Origin: Pictodentalium vernedei
Lineage: Eukaryota; Mollusca; Scaphopoda; Dentaliida; Dentaliidae
Length of the DNA stretch: 64,000 bases
NCBI GenBank assembly: GCA_031216915.1
Contig: CM062291.1
Coordinates: 30,185,023 to 30,249,022 of the forward strand
Reading direction: 5' to 3'
Under the pieces are notes generated by a model. The model worked only from the letters and a program-made list of their open reading frames with translations. It had not been told where the DNA came from and did no database searches. Numbering within the stretch: the first letter of the stretch is position 1; the number at the start of each line of letters is the position of its first letter. Shown piece by piece: positions 32,226-43,255 of this stretch. The position numbers were made by a program, and so were the translations under genes.

Positions 32226-33806
32226 CTTTATGGTGACTGTATATCTTTGATGGAGAAGCTAATTTCTTTATTTAAATCAATATAATTAACTTTATTCGTC
32301 ATAACTACAAGTAAAAATCATAATCGGTGAATTGCAAAACATCCGTGATATGCAGCTGTAATTTATTTTACAGATACAAGAACTGGACCTGTAAAATGTT
32401 TAACATTCAGCCAATTACAAAAACATGTGAATGCAAAAAATATAACGTCACACTTGACTGTTAAGTACCCATTATTTAAAAGTTTTGTGAGGATTTGTTG
32501 CTAGAAATGTTTAAAAATTGTTTTTGCGGTGACGAAATCACATACTACTGATGATGACGTGTAGATACATTATTTCTACTTCGTCCCTCGAGTGCATGAT
32601 GGCGCCATCTACAATGCTTTAGCGTTGCAGATGGTGCCTTGATGCACTCACTGCACAATACGTAACTGTGTTGATTCACATCTTTGTGAAGACGAAGAAA
32701 AACATTTTGATTTCGAAAAATACGCTGTTTCATCAAAGAATCATAATATGAAAATAGGTAAAACCTAGAAGAGAACACAGTCCGGCTACATACAAAATTA
32801 TAGTGCAAGCAGGCGGTCGATTTCACTAAATTCAGAGAGCTTCAGTTGCGGGAACAGTTTTGTAAAGGTAATTAAAATATTTGGAAAATTATTGTTTTTA
32901 AATAACAAGGATCGAATTGTTAAACAATCACTTTCGCATTAAATGTGAAATCAGAATTTAGACAAGTAAACTAACCCGATAAACTTTAAAAAAATAAATG
33001 GCAAATACCACCACTCGCTTTTCCTGCTTTGTTGTTGTTTTGCAGACGACAAACTCAACATTCTGGGCGAGGACGTTGATTTGATAACCTGGGTCAGCTG
33101 ACTGAATAATTCATGTCTTAATCCCGCCTTGAACGACTAACTCCCGCCCTAAACGTCATTTCGAACGAATGACGCAGCGACCCGCACACGTGCCTCTTCG
33201 TGTTTTGATGCTATTTTTATTTCAAGTCATCCCAGAGTTCAACATTCGCCCAAAACTCCTCCCATTGTTTACGCTGCTAACATTGCACGAATATTATTCC
33301 TTATAATGTTTAAAATGTACGATAAATCTTTAATGTGAATTGTCATTAAAATTGTATCCAAATTTACTATATTTATTTGTTACAAATACCAATATATATC
33401 CTTTTAAATTGATCTGAAACATCGAGCCGATGGTAAAATGGAGAACAGTTCGTCTGACGGTATTTTTTTCAACTTTCCCAGAATTCAATATCGAACGAAA
33501 ACATGGCGGCCTCCAATGGGTCAAACCGGAACCCGCAATTTTAACTTTGTTAGCTTATAGTTGTATGTAACTCATTGGGAAATCACACACGCGTGTGTTA
33601 CCTATGGAGCTCACTCCGTGAGCCCCGCTTCGCGGGGCTCGGACTGCGTTCTCTATTATTAGACAGCTTTCGCATAATGAACGACTACGGACAATAAGTA
33701 CGAATGGTAATAGTAGCCGTAAAGTTGTCGGACTGTCAAAAAAACCTTTTTTTGCATAACTGACAACTACGAATCCATTCGTAAGAAAATTGTACCGTTC
33801 AATAGA
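32226..33806. other. No gene; caatgcttta hairpin at 32587-32650
   Basis: The hairpin (gagtgcat...gatgcactc, centre acaatgctttagcgttgc) is a member of the 29219 family. 33600-33660 has short perfect hairpins (acacacgcgtgtgt; agccccgcttcgcggggct). No domain in any frame. Confidence 0.5.
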
Positions 33807-33965
33807 GATTATTACCATTATGTGAATGTACGAAATATGTATCCGAGTCGAGCTCCGGGTTCTAAGGGCAGTTCACGACGAGTCGAAGACGAGTCGTGAT
33901 CTACCCTTAGAGCCCGGAGCTCGACTCGGATACATATTTTGTACATCCACATAATGGTAATAATC
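33807..33965. repeat. Long inverted repeat with gacgagtcg core
   Basis: Arms gattattaccattatgtg...cataatggtaataatc; inner arms gtatccgagtcgagctccgg and complement; centre gacgagtcgaagacgagtcg. A cousin with the same plan is at 37501-37658. Confidence 0.75.
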
Positions 33966-34520
33966 ATTTTATCTTACAATATATTGGGTATAAATCAAGA
34001 ATATAGACGAATATATAACGCACTATTTATTCGTACGGATGAACAAAAAGAAAAAAATGGAACTCACGCGAAAGGAACGTGCTTGTATCCGGCCTCCTGA
34101 TACAAACATCTGTATCAGTGGGTCGGATACATGACAGCTGCGGAGTTAATACAGATAAAATACATGTTGATTGTAAGATAAAACATCGTACCACTAACAG
34201 TTTAAGGACACTACATTGTAAGGACACAATCTTAGAGTCGACTTCCATATTAAGGGGCCCGAGAAATGCTTTCAAACTTTTTACCATGCGATATATTGGG
34301 AGTGTTGGTGATAACCTGTAATCGTAACTATGAAAATGCGAAAACGACGACTGATTGGATGAACACAAATTCTGGTGACGTAGTATCCCCATTCGTATTT
34401 CTTATCAGTCGTCGTTCATTGTGCGAAATGTCTTCATTGTAAAAACGGAACCCGTGGAATACGTTTAAACCTATCGCTAAATGCATCTGAACCAAGTGGC
34501 TTGTTGATAATAGGTTGCTG
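33966..34520. other. No recognised feature
   Basis: A short hairpin (gtatccggcc...ggtcggatac) at 34085-34130; otherwise unassigned. Confidence 0.4.
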
Positions 34521-34605
34521 TTGTAAATGGAAGCCAAAACTGGAGACTACATTGTAAATGGAAGCCAAAACTGGACACTACATTGTAAATGCAAGCCAAA
34601 ACTTT
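34521..34605. repeat. 31-bp tandem repeat, 2.7 units
   Basis: ttgtaaatggaagccaaaac followed by tggagactaca repeats at 34521, 34552 and 34583 with two to three changes. Confidence 0.9.
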
Positions 34606-34833
34606 GAGCTTGGCATGCTGGTTCAGAATCGGCATTCCTTCGTTTGTTTCTAAGTTATTTGTCGTCAGATTCTGAGCTGTTAAAAAAGATTTGACCACCC
34701 GAACGGTGGGCATAGATGCTTCTTAGCAGACACAGACCAACTGAGAAAATTTCAGACGAAGAAAATGATTGAAATTCCGTGAAAACGTATCATACTTAGA
34801 AATGTTAACAGTGTATCTTTATTCTTTCTGACA

Positions 34834-34908
34834 GTTCGTCCCCCGAGTTCCAATGTGTTCTATGTGCCTGTAGGCACATAGAACACATTGGAACTCAGGG
34901 GGTGAGTT
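34834..34908. repeat. Palindrome, 75 bp
   Basis: ccgagttccaatgtgttcta pairs with its complement around tgtgcctgtaggcaca. Outer arms have a few mismatches. Confidence 0.8.
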
Positions 34909-35248
34909 GTCTAAAATGGGTGATACATTTGGAGACCACCCCTTCAAGTATCGTTACTACACAGAATTCATAGAATCACTTTCCATCCAGTTTGAGATTT
35001 TCATGTAGGTATTAGATAAATCCAAGAAACTTCCAATAATTGGCCAACACATAATTTTCACTTCAGTGAAACTGAATTTAGGATACTGGAACAAGCACGG
35101 TCATCAAAGATCAGATGACGCCGCGAAGATTCTCCTTTTATTTTTTTATTTTTAATTGCTTTTCGTTTTTTATTTTGTTAGCTGGATGATCCTTTTTGAT
35201 GGGTAAATAAATCTTCCTGGTTATTTATGTATCTTAGTATCAGATATA

Positions 35249-36439
35249 CACTGTAAAAATAAATTACCGTTAAAATTATTAAGATACTGGCAAACAGCTG
35301 TTGGAATTTCTACCATTAATGTTACGGTAATGACTTTTGCTGCTGAAAGGTTAATCAAACGAGAAGCATAATGGAAAAGAGTCGGAGCTTATATTTCATC
35401 TAAATTCGGGAGAATGTATTTTGATTCTCGAGAAAAAGGTTGCGAGAATCCATACCTGCTTCGAGCGTCCCCGGATCCACGATGGTTGAAGCCCTGTTGT
35501 ATACTGATAGCACGTGTTGAACCTTTGCCCATGCATCACAGCTTTTTAATTTTCATAAACTGTATTTTATATTTTTTTAAAAAATAAACAATACTTACCA
35601 ATAGAACCTGACAAATATGGATGTCATTGGAACCGGCTCGATGAGCCGGTTCCAATGATAGCCATTTTTGTACACTTTTATTGACAAATGATATTTCAGG
35701 TCATGTTAGCCTTGTCGTTGTTAATTTGCTGCCAGTATGTTATGAAAATGGTTCAATTGTCTCAGTTCTTTTCACACGAATCCTAGCAGAGGTGAAGCGA
35801 GAATCTACAGGGATTCTTACTGGGTTGTTCCATGATTCTTTGTGTGAATTGATTCTCAGATTCTCTTCAAAATAGAAGCTCTGTAAGTACCTTGTATTGG
35901 TTAATTTGCTGCCGCTATATTTAGTAAAGAGTTAAATTGATATTCACGCGAATCCTAGTAGAGGTGTAGCGAGAATCTATATGGATTCTCGCTGCTTTTG
36001 TTGCACGACTCTTTGTGTGATTCTTGGATCCTCGTCGTAATATAAGCTCCGAGAGCTCGTGTATAACGGAGCAAATCCTTTTTTCACAACTAACGCATCC
36101 AACTCTTTAATTTCTGTTTTTGAAAAATATTGTCGTCAACAGATGTCATAATAGAATGGTCAGTGTTGTTAAGGTAACCTAATTGATATCATTAACTTGC
36201 AGCCACAGAGCTGCAGGTTAAAAAAATTAATTGGCCCACTCTCCACGACAACGGAATAGGCTTCCAGCGCAATGAAGTGAAATCTAATCATTTACTGGGG
36301 TTTGCTCCAAAAAAAAAGGTCGCCATTTTTCCAGAAAATAATTTAATGTCGTATTTGTATTGTAACAGTTTTACAGTAAAAGTACCGGTACTTGGTTTCC
36401 AGTAATTTTACCGTATTTGTGACAGTATTTTTCTCTGTG
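35249..36439. mobile_element. TA-flanked element with CACTGTAAAAA ends
   Basis: Left CACTGTAAAAATAAATTACC and right, reverse-complemented, CACAGAGAAAAATACTGTC form imperfect inverted ends with TA outside. Inside are a perfect hairpin (35622-35660, cattggaaccggctcg) and a 176-bp direct repeat (35723 and 35899, starting gttaatttgctgcc; each unit carries gcgagaatcta). Non-coding, old. Confidence 0.55.
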
Positions 36440-36441
36440 TA

Positions 36442-37307
36442 CTGTGTTTATAATAAATAAAATGTTAGTTTTTATATATGTTTTTATGATGCATACAGTT
36501 CCAATGCTTATTTGCTGCGAGAATGTCACACTGCGAAACTGTAATGTGTGCAACGGTTCTATAGAAATATTTTATTCCATAAATGGACGTTTATTCGAAC
36601 AATAAAAGTCTTGGATAAATTTTTGCTTTATTCGCCTGGAATCAGCTGCTTGAAGGGTGATAAATTTTCCCGGTAGGTTTAAAACTGAAAGAATATATTC
36701 TTATTGTGGAGACGGACTTGTTGACCTCTAACCTCTACCGCATTCGTGTTGCCATGACCTGATTTCAGTTTGTGGGAGACATAATGAACTGACGTTTATC
36801 AAACGTTGACCGTCGCTGAAATGTTTAGTTTTAGAATATATGACACATTCAACTCTAACAATAAAACGAACAACAATAAACAAAGAAAATACAAAGTAAA
36901 TCAATCGAAACCAAGCGTTGAAAGGCATTCGTGTTCGATTGTGAAAGGCGGGGGTATGATGATTGATGTTTCATTGTGCAAATAAACAAATGCACGTGTC
37001 GTCTGCTCTGTTTATAAAACTCAAGTTGAATCGACGACGAAAAGAATAACAATAAACAACGAAAATAAGAAAGAGAAACACTGTTCATTTAATAAAGTAT
37101 TTTTGCAAGTTTAACTCAAGTTTGTTGGGGAATTATGTTTAGACAGAAATGTATCACTGCGCCTTGTTTATTTTTGGCAGTTTTGCTTGTCGGTCGAATT
37201 GGACCAATGTGCTCCTCACTTCTCGCAGTGTTTTGAGCGAGTAATAGCACGATTTCACCGCGACTGCCCTGTAAATGATTTATGGGATAAACAAAATGAA
37301 CATATAG
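36442..37307. other. No recognised feature
   Basis: A word of about 25 bp, acaacaataaacaa(a/c)gaaaata, occurs twice (36869, 37049). No gene signal. Confidence 0.4.
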
Positions 37308-37425
37308 TGTTTTCAAGTAAAAAAATTATTCTACTCGTAGGATTAAGAATGAAACCGACTCGCCAGAGGCTCGTCAGTTTCATTCTTAATCCTACTCATA
37401 CAATAATTTTTTTACATGAAAATAC
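37308..37425. repeat. Long inverted repeat
   Basis: tttcaagtaaaaaaattatt pairs with aataatttttttacatgaaa, and ctcgtaggattaagaatgaa with ttcattcttaatcctactca. Confidence 0.8.
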
Positions 37426-37500
37426 TAGACGTTTATTCTATATATATCGCTATAGTATTGGGGTTTTTTTATCCTAACGTCAAAACTGAGTACATATACG

Positions 37501-37658
37501 TTATTACCACAATGTAGGTTTCTGAAATGATGTATTGAAGTTGAGACCTCGTCTCTGGGCATATATCGACGAGTCTGTTAGGACGAGTCGATATATGACC
37601 CAGAGGCGAGGTCGAGACTTCAATATACCATCTCGGAAACGCACTTGGTAGTAATAAC
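37501..37658. repeat. Long inverted repeat, cousin of 33807
   Basis: Outer arms ttattaccac...tggtagtaataa; inner arms acctcgtctctgggcatata and complement; centre gacgagtctgttaggacgagtc. Confidence 0.7.
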
Positions 37659-37928
37659 CAATTTATCCTATAATATTTCTTCTATTCTTGACTTGTTCGC
37701 ATATATTTTGACAATCGTTCAGTGTCTATGAGTGTTGATATTTTTTTATGAATGAAAATCATTATGTCGCGGCATTGCGTTCTTGCGCTATGCATTCTAT
37801 TTTTACTATAGCCGCTGAAGTTTAAAGCAGTGTTTCATCTGTGTGTTTCTTTGTTTTATTTTTCAGGTTTAACGTATGGTAGGCCAAAATAAAAATAGCA
37901 TCATGTCAAAAAAATGATCTATTCTTAT

Positions 37929-38177
37929 TTAACCCTTTACCCAACGAATCGGCCGCATCCGCCCGCGTAATATGCAAATTCAGCCGTTGAAAAAATATTA
38001 TTTTTCAAAAAATTTCAACAAAACCATATCATGTGACCCCTCGTTGGAACGAGCTCGTCGAGCTCGTTCCAACGAGGGGTCACATGATATGGTTTTGTTG
38101 AAATTTTTTGAAAAATTTAAAAAAATGATATTTAAAATAATAAATTTTGATATCGTCTGCGTTGGGTAAAGGGTTAA
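37929..38177 (+). mobile_element. piggyBac-like MITE, family 2, full length
   Basis: TTAA flanks, CCCTTTACCCAACGAATCGG start, TCTGCGTTGGGTAAAGGG end, perfect central palindrome around AACGAGCTCGTCGAGCTCGT. Best reference copy for family 2. Confidence 0.92.
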
Positions 38178-38350
38178 TTCATTGAGTTGGTGATTTATTT
38201 ATCATTTAATTACTGTTGTCTAAACGGTGGCCTCGACATGTATAATCAGTTTTCGATGACTGCAGATAATAAAAACGTTCTCTTTCTGAATCGAATGGTC
38301 GCATGTGCTGCTGCTACTCTCAATACAGATTTGTATTTTGTCTAGATGTT

Positions 38351-38737
38351 AGGGGGCGCGGTGGCGTTGCAGTAACCTTTCTCGTCAGATCACCGAAGTT
38401 AAGCAACGTCGAGCCCGGTTAGTCCTTGGATGGATGACCGTCTGAGCGATCGATTCGGACTCCCGCGTTGTATCCTTGGGCAAGGCACTTAACCCCGATT
38501 GTCCACATTGAGGCACGTTGTGTAAGGCGTTCTGCACGTCGATGGTGCGCATGTCTTCAACCAATCTAACCCCGCCTGTGCTGCAGTGCGGAGTTACGAT
38601 GTTGGGGAGCTGGCAGCTGCTCGTCGTTGCTCGGTGGTTCTCTCCGGGTACTCCGGCTTCCTGCACCCGTAAAACTGTCACGATCATGATTAGCCATTGT
38701 GCATAAGTATGTGACCTTACACACCAATAAATAAATA
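38351..38737 (+). mobile_element. Full-length SINE with 5S rRNA-type head
   Basis: Perfect 13-bp duplication ttgtctagatgtt (38338-38350, 38738-38750). The head has gatcaccgaagttaagcaac, gagcccggttagt and ccttggatggatgaccg, matching the 5S rRNA internal control region. The body and AATAAAT tail are those of the tRNA-headed SINEs. Confidence 0.93.
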
Positions 38738-38750
38738 TTGTCTAGATGTT

Positions 38751-39030
38751 TTCACTTGTATTGGCGGAAATACGTTCAAGTGTAAGAAACAATTGGCGAA
38801 CGATCATATCGTTCGCCCATCGCAACCACAAAAGAATTTGGGCGAATGTTTTTTCGCTCTTCTGAATTATGAGACCCCACATAAACATCCTGAAAGTTTG
38901 GTCGTCCAAGTCGCCCATTAGTCCATTTGTTAACTTTTTCAAGGACAATAATCTGTTTCAGTATGATAGAAAAGTTCATTGTTATTCGACTTTTGCGATG
39001 AAATGCTATCTGAGCCCTTTCCAACAGGGT
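38751..39030. other. No recognised feature
   Basis: Short overlapping minus-strand frames without domains; one small hairpin at 38793-38816 (gcgaacgatcatatcgttcgc). Confidence 0.4.
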
Positions 39031-39352
39031 AGGGAGTTCGATGACTCAGTGGTTACGGCGTTGAACTTAAAACCGAGAGATCCATGATTCGATCACCGCC
39101 AGGGATCCTTGGCAAGACGCTTAATCCCGATTGCCGACGCGGGGAACGGTGGCGCTGTGCACTAAGGCGTACTACACAAGGATGATGCACCTGTCTTCAA
39201 CCTATGTTAACCCTGCTTGTGTGGAGTTAGTACGTTGGGAAGTCTTGACAGTTGCTCGCCGTTACTCGTTGGTTCTCTCCGGGAATTCCGGCTTCCTCGT
39301 AAAACTTCAAACACGAGGTATAACCCCGGGTGTCGAAAGTGTCTTTATATAC
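39031..39352 (+). mobile_element. Diverged tRNA-headed SINE
   Basis: Head gactcagtggttacggcgttg with B box gattcgatcac, body and gtcgaaagtgtctttata tail; decayed, no clear duplication. Confidence 0.7.
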
Positions 39353-39473
39353 ATAAATACATTCCAACCGAGTAAATTCCATCACAGCTTGTCATCGTCT
39401 TCATGAAAGAAGGTCGGAAAAGAAGTAGTGCTCGTTTAACTCTTAGAAGCCGGGGAATCAGAATGAATTTATT

Positions 39474-40273
39474 GAACACTAGCGCGTGTTACCCGGCGTT
39501 GCACGGGAGAAGATGGTTATATCAATATACCCTCGGATATGATCGGCTCCGCCATTTTCGAAATAGAAGGTCAAGGTCGCCAATTTCAAGGTCAACGTCA
39601 CCCCGTACGGGCATCCCGATAAAGTCAAAATGATCGATGGGTCAATATACCCGCACATATGAAATTTTAGCCCGATCGGCCCAGCCAGGGGGCGCGGTGG
39701 CTCAGTAGGTAGAGGTGCAGGCTGCAAACCGAGAGGTCCTCGGTTCGAATCCCACCTGCGGCAACCGCGTTGTGTCCTTGGGCAAGACACTTCACCCCCA
39801 TTGCCCATGTGGGGGCACGATGACGCCGTGTACTAAGGCGTACTGCACGTCGATGGTACGCATGTCTTCAACCAATCTAACCCTGCCTGTGCCGCAGTGT
39901 GGAGTTACGATGTTGGGGAGCTGGCAGCTGCTCGTCGTTGCTCGGTGGTTCTCTCCGGGTACTCCGGCTTCCTCCACCCGTAAAACTGTCACGGTCATGA
40001 TTAGCCATTGTGCATAAATATGTGACCTTAAACATCAATAAATAAATAAATAAATAAATCGGCCCAGCCGTTTTCGAAAATAAAAGGTCAAGGTCATCAA
40101 TTTCAAGGTCACTCCGCATGGGCACGGCACCCATCCTATGTTACTCGCAGGGACGGATTACCCCCGTGTACAAAATTTGAGATCGATTGGTCGAGAAACG
40201 GAGGAGTTCACCCGGAACAAAGATAGATAGAGAGATAGATAAAGATACAGACATTCGCATTTATATATTAGAT
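39474..40273. repeat. Interspersed repeat hosting a SINE
   Basis: Begins cgcgtgttacccggcgttgc and ends atttatatattagat after a gatagatagagagatagata tract. Blocks of ttttcgaaa(t/a)(a/t)aaaggtcaaggtc occur twice (39553, 40072). The ending cgattggtcgagaaacggag resembles 3' regions of non-autonomous repeats seen in many invertebrates; family not assigned. Confidence 0.5.
39687..40057 (+). mobile_element. Full-length tRNA-headed SINE
   Basis: Perfect 12-bp duplication atcggcccagcc (39675-39686, 40058-40069). Nearly identical to 13420-13788, so recent. The interrupted host sequence rejoins seamlessly. Confidence 0.94.
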
Positions 40274-40302
40274 TACATACTGCGAAAAAACTTACAGTAA
40301 AA

Positions 40303-40366
40303 CAGGTGCTTCTAGTCAAGTGTCGTCTGCCTTTTCAGGCAGACGACACTTAACTAGCAGCACCTG
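40303..40366. repeat. Hairpin with agtgtcgtctgc arms
   Basis: caggtgcttctagtcaagtg and complement with centre gcctttt(c)aggc. The arm word aagtgtcgtctgc is also the subterminal word of the piggyBac-like family 1 MITEs. Confidence 0.7.
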
Positions 40367-40499
40367 CTCAGTGTTTAGTCCCCCCCCCCAGCCCAAAGAT
40401 AGCCGACCAGTCGTAGCCAGATTACCTGCCGTATTACACCACAGGCAAGGAAACTCGACTCCCGGCTTCTAAGGGTTAATGACACTTTCAACAGCTGGA

Positions 40500-40790
40500 T
40501 TCATATCGTATTGAAAGTTTTAGTCTGAGTACTCGGAGAGAACCACCGAGCAGCTGCGAGTAATGGTCGAACTCTTCAACTTACAACGCCCACCCAAGCA
40601 GAGTTAGCATCTGTTGAAGGTGTGCCATCGACGGGTAGTATACCTGGGCATATTGCACCACCGTGCTACCAACTGGGCAATTCTGATTAAGTGTCTTGCC
40701 CAAGCAACCAACGCTGGTCGCGTCACGATCGAAGCTATAAGCCCTTTCGATCTGATGTCCAATGAACCATCGCGTCTTTTTCATGCATAT
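40500..40790 (-). mobile_element. Diverged tRNA-headed SINE, tail lost
   Basis: Minus-strand body (actcggagagaaccaccgag) through head (ctttcgatctgatgtccaat). Many changes; old. Confidence 0.65.
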
Positions 40791-41238
40791 CTACAGCGAC
40801 TACAGGTCTAAAAGATTTTCAGATTTCGTGGTTGGTAATTCATGAGTTAAGCAAACGTTTATTATTTCATTTTCTACTGGGATACACAGAAAATATGAGA
40901 CTCACAAAGCTCTGTTCGTTTAATTATCGACTTTATACATAGTTTGTTGACGCAAGTTGGCGAGAAATGAAATCTGACTGGAGTTCTGACTGTTTTCTGA
41001 AATAATAGATGTGAGAAGTAATTTCGCGTGATTTTTGTTGTTCGTTAAAGCTGTTTACTTGAAATTGTGCTGAGCTGGTAGTGAATGTGAGTCCCCCGAG
41101 AGAGAGAACGGCGTGCATTTCTTCGTGCTTGTTCTGTTACTCACGCACTTTCAGTATAGGGTCATATCACGTTGATTATCCGGTGGCAGCAAATGTCAAA
41201 GCTCGTGAAGAAAATCACACAGCGAAAACAAGTAACCA
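40791..41238. other. No recognised feature
   Basis: No repeat or coding signal. Confidence 0.4.
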
Positions 41239-42008
41239 CGCTCTAAAATTAATTGGGTTCAAATTAACTCAAATCAACTGAGTTGAGTGAATATGAACCC
41301 AGTTGGGTTCATATTGGTTCATTCCCACTGGACCAATTCGCTTTAGACCAATTCCCACGAGGCCAATTCCCGAAAGACCAATTCCCCTTAGACCAACTGA
41401 TGTGTCCTACTTTTAAAATAATTCTATATCAATAATTTGATATATTTATAAATATTTATAAATGTATTTAATGTTATTGATGTTCAAGCCTGAAAATAAG
41501 CAGTCTATCATTTGCAGAATGAGGTCCCCAGAGGGTGAATTTCCTGATGCTATCCCATACAGTGGGCCAGTTTATCCTCTGGGTACCTCTTTCTGTTTAT
41601 GTTTGAGACCTTAATTCAGATTGAGGTTCACAGAGGGTAAATTTAGTGATGCTACCCTGCTGTGCAGGGTAGCATCACCGAATTCACCATCTGGGTACCT
41701 CATTTTTCAGATGATAGTCTGCTTATTTTCTGGCTTGTTGATATTTTATAAACTGAAATGTTATAAACCTATATTTTTTGTATGTTATGCGTATAAATAT
41801 TTTTTTTATCAAATAATTGCTTATCAGTAAATAAATGTTTTCTTAATTACCCTTAATCAATAACAGTATGTAGTTGGTCTTAGGGGAATTGGTCTTTTGG
41901 GAATTGGCCTAAAGGGAATTGGTCTAGTGGGAAGACACCAACAACACCTTCATATTCACTCAACCCAGTTGATTTGGATTTATTTTTAACCCAGCTGTTT
42001 TTAGAGTG
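41239..42008. mobile_element. CTCTAAAA palindromic MITE split by another palindromic element
   Basis: Outer arms (41239-41322: aattgggttcaaattaactc, gttgagtgaatatgaaccc; 41933-42008: complement) belong to the 4018 family. The inner part is the element at 41323-41932. Confidence 0.75.
41323..41932. mobile_element. Element with gaccaattccc subterminal tandem repeats
   Basis: Both ends, in inverted orientation, carry four to five copies of a 16-bp word (gaccaattccc plus five variable bases). A second inverted repeat lies inside (agcctgaaaataagcagtct ... tgcttattttctggctt) with aggtaccc(a/t)gaggg-like blocks and a perfect centre gctaccctgctgtgcagggtagc. Non-coding; not recognised. Confidence 0.65.
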
Positions 42009-42026
42009 CACCAAAATTAATTATAA

Positions 42027-42380
42027 CTGGGATCGCGTTGGCTCTGTGGTTACGGCATTGGACTTCAAACCGAGAGGTACACGGTTCGATCACCACCATG
42101 GACAACTGCGTTGTGTCCTTCGGTAAGGCACTTAATCCAGATTGCCCATGTGGGGGCCCGTTGGCGCTGTGTACTAAGGCGTACTGCACGTCGATGGTGC
42201 ACCTGTCTTCAACCAATGCTAACCCTGCTTGTGTGGGTTTAGAACGTTGGGGAGTCTGACGGTTGCTCGCCGTTGCACGGTGGTTCTCTCCAGATACTCC
42301 GGCTTCCTCCACCCGTAAAACTGTCCGACACGAGGTGACCCTGGCTGTCGAAAGTGTCGTTAGACCCCAATAAATAAATA
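42027..42380 (+). mobile_element. tRNA-headed SINE (second tail type)
   Basis: Head ctctgtggttacggcattgg, B box cggttcgatca, body, tail ggctgtcgaaagtgtcgtta then gaccccaataaataaat. Well preserved. Confidence 0.85.
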
Positions 42381-42839
42381 TATTGCGTTAGGATTCAGAA
42401 CTCAAGATTCACCCGCTCTCAGGTGCACAGTCTTATCATAAAGGGGCGTTTCCGCGGGGCGGCGGGGGTTGTCTCCCCCCCCCCTTATTATTCGTCAAAT
42501 TTACAATAGTTGGAAATTCCAAGCCCTAAACTGGAAAACGTTGGAAATTTTAGAAAGGACGCTAGTGGAATTTTTCAAAAGATGTGTAGAATTTGGCCAA
42601 AATATGGAGTTTTTATACTGAAAAGTGGCGAAAGTCCTCCAAATATTGATTGAAAAAAGTAATAAAAATCTCCCAAATATTGATTTATAGTTGGAATGTG
42701 AAACTACCGAGAGCATCAGTTGGATAATTTACAGTCAAGGCTTGTGTACAAATAGAATTCTGCATCTTAAAACATGTAGGAGGAAACTTTTTACACAATG
42801 GGGTGGTGTTGATTTTGTATGTACAAAGCAATCTGCCTT

Positions 42840-42928
42840 TGTTCTGGTGTCTTATCTTTATCTTATCTTAATCTTTATCTTAATCTTTATCTCAATCTTA
42901 TCTTAATCTTATCTTAATCTTATCTCAT
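42840..42928. repeat. Pyrimidine-rich (atctt)n / (atcttatctta)n microsatellite
   Basis: Imperfect repeats of cttatctta and atcttt over about 90 bp. Confidence 0.85.
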
Positions 42929-43033
42929 GCCTTCAGTTAAGATTTGTCAGTCAGAACTCGAGCCATCAGAGAACAAATCGCGTTTACACCCTCTCCCAAT
43001 CGGTCCTCTTCCCGACGCTCGGGGGAGAGTCTC

Positions 43034-43224
43034 CAGTGGCGGCGCCATGGGGGGATATGGGAGGGGAGTTACTTACCCCTCCACTTTTTTCACCAAGCGT
43101 GACAAAAAATACTATCATTTTAATTTTTGTAATGAACGTTGCGGTGTAATGGTGGGTATGCTTAATTCCATATTCCCAAGTGCACTAAATCAGAGAAGTT
43201 TTTAAATTATGTTTGCGTGTGCCC

Positions 43225-43255
<31 letters not shown>

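Noticed and set aside
38351-38480. A 5S rRNA gene
   Set aside because: Only the internal promoter portion matches. It is fused to a SINE body and flanked by a SINE target duplication.
38385-40134. Many 60-100-residue frames with TCSTPQ/PAPQHRNS or FSPGTPASSTRKT motifs
   Set aside because: They are translations of the SINE body, which is why they recur at each copy.
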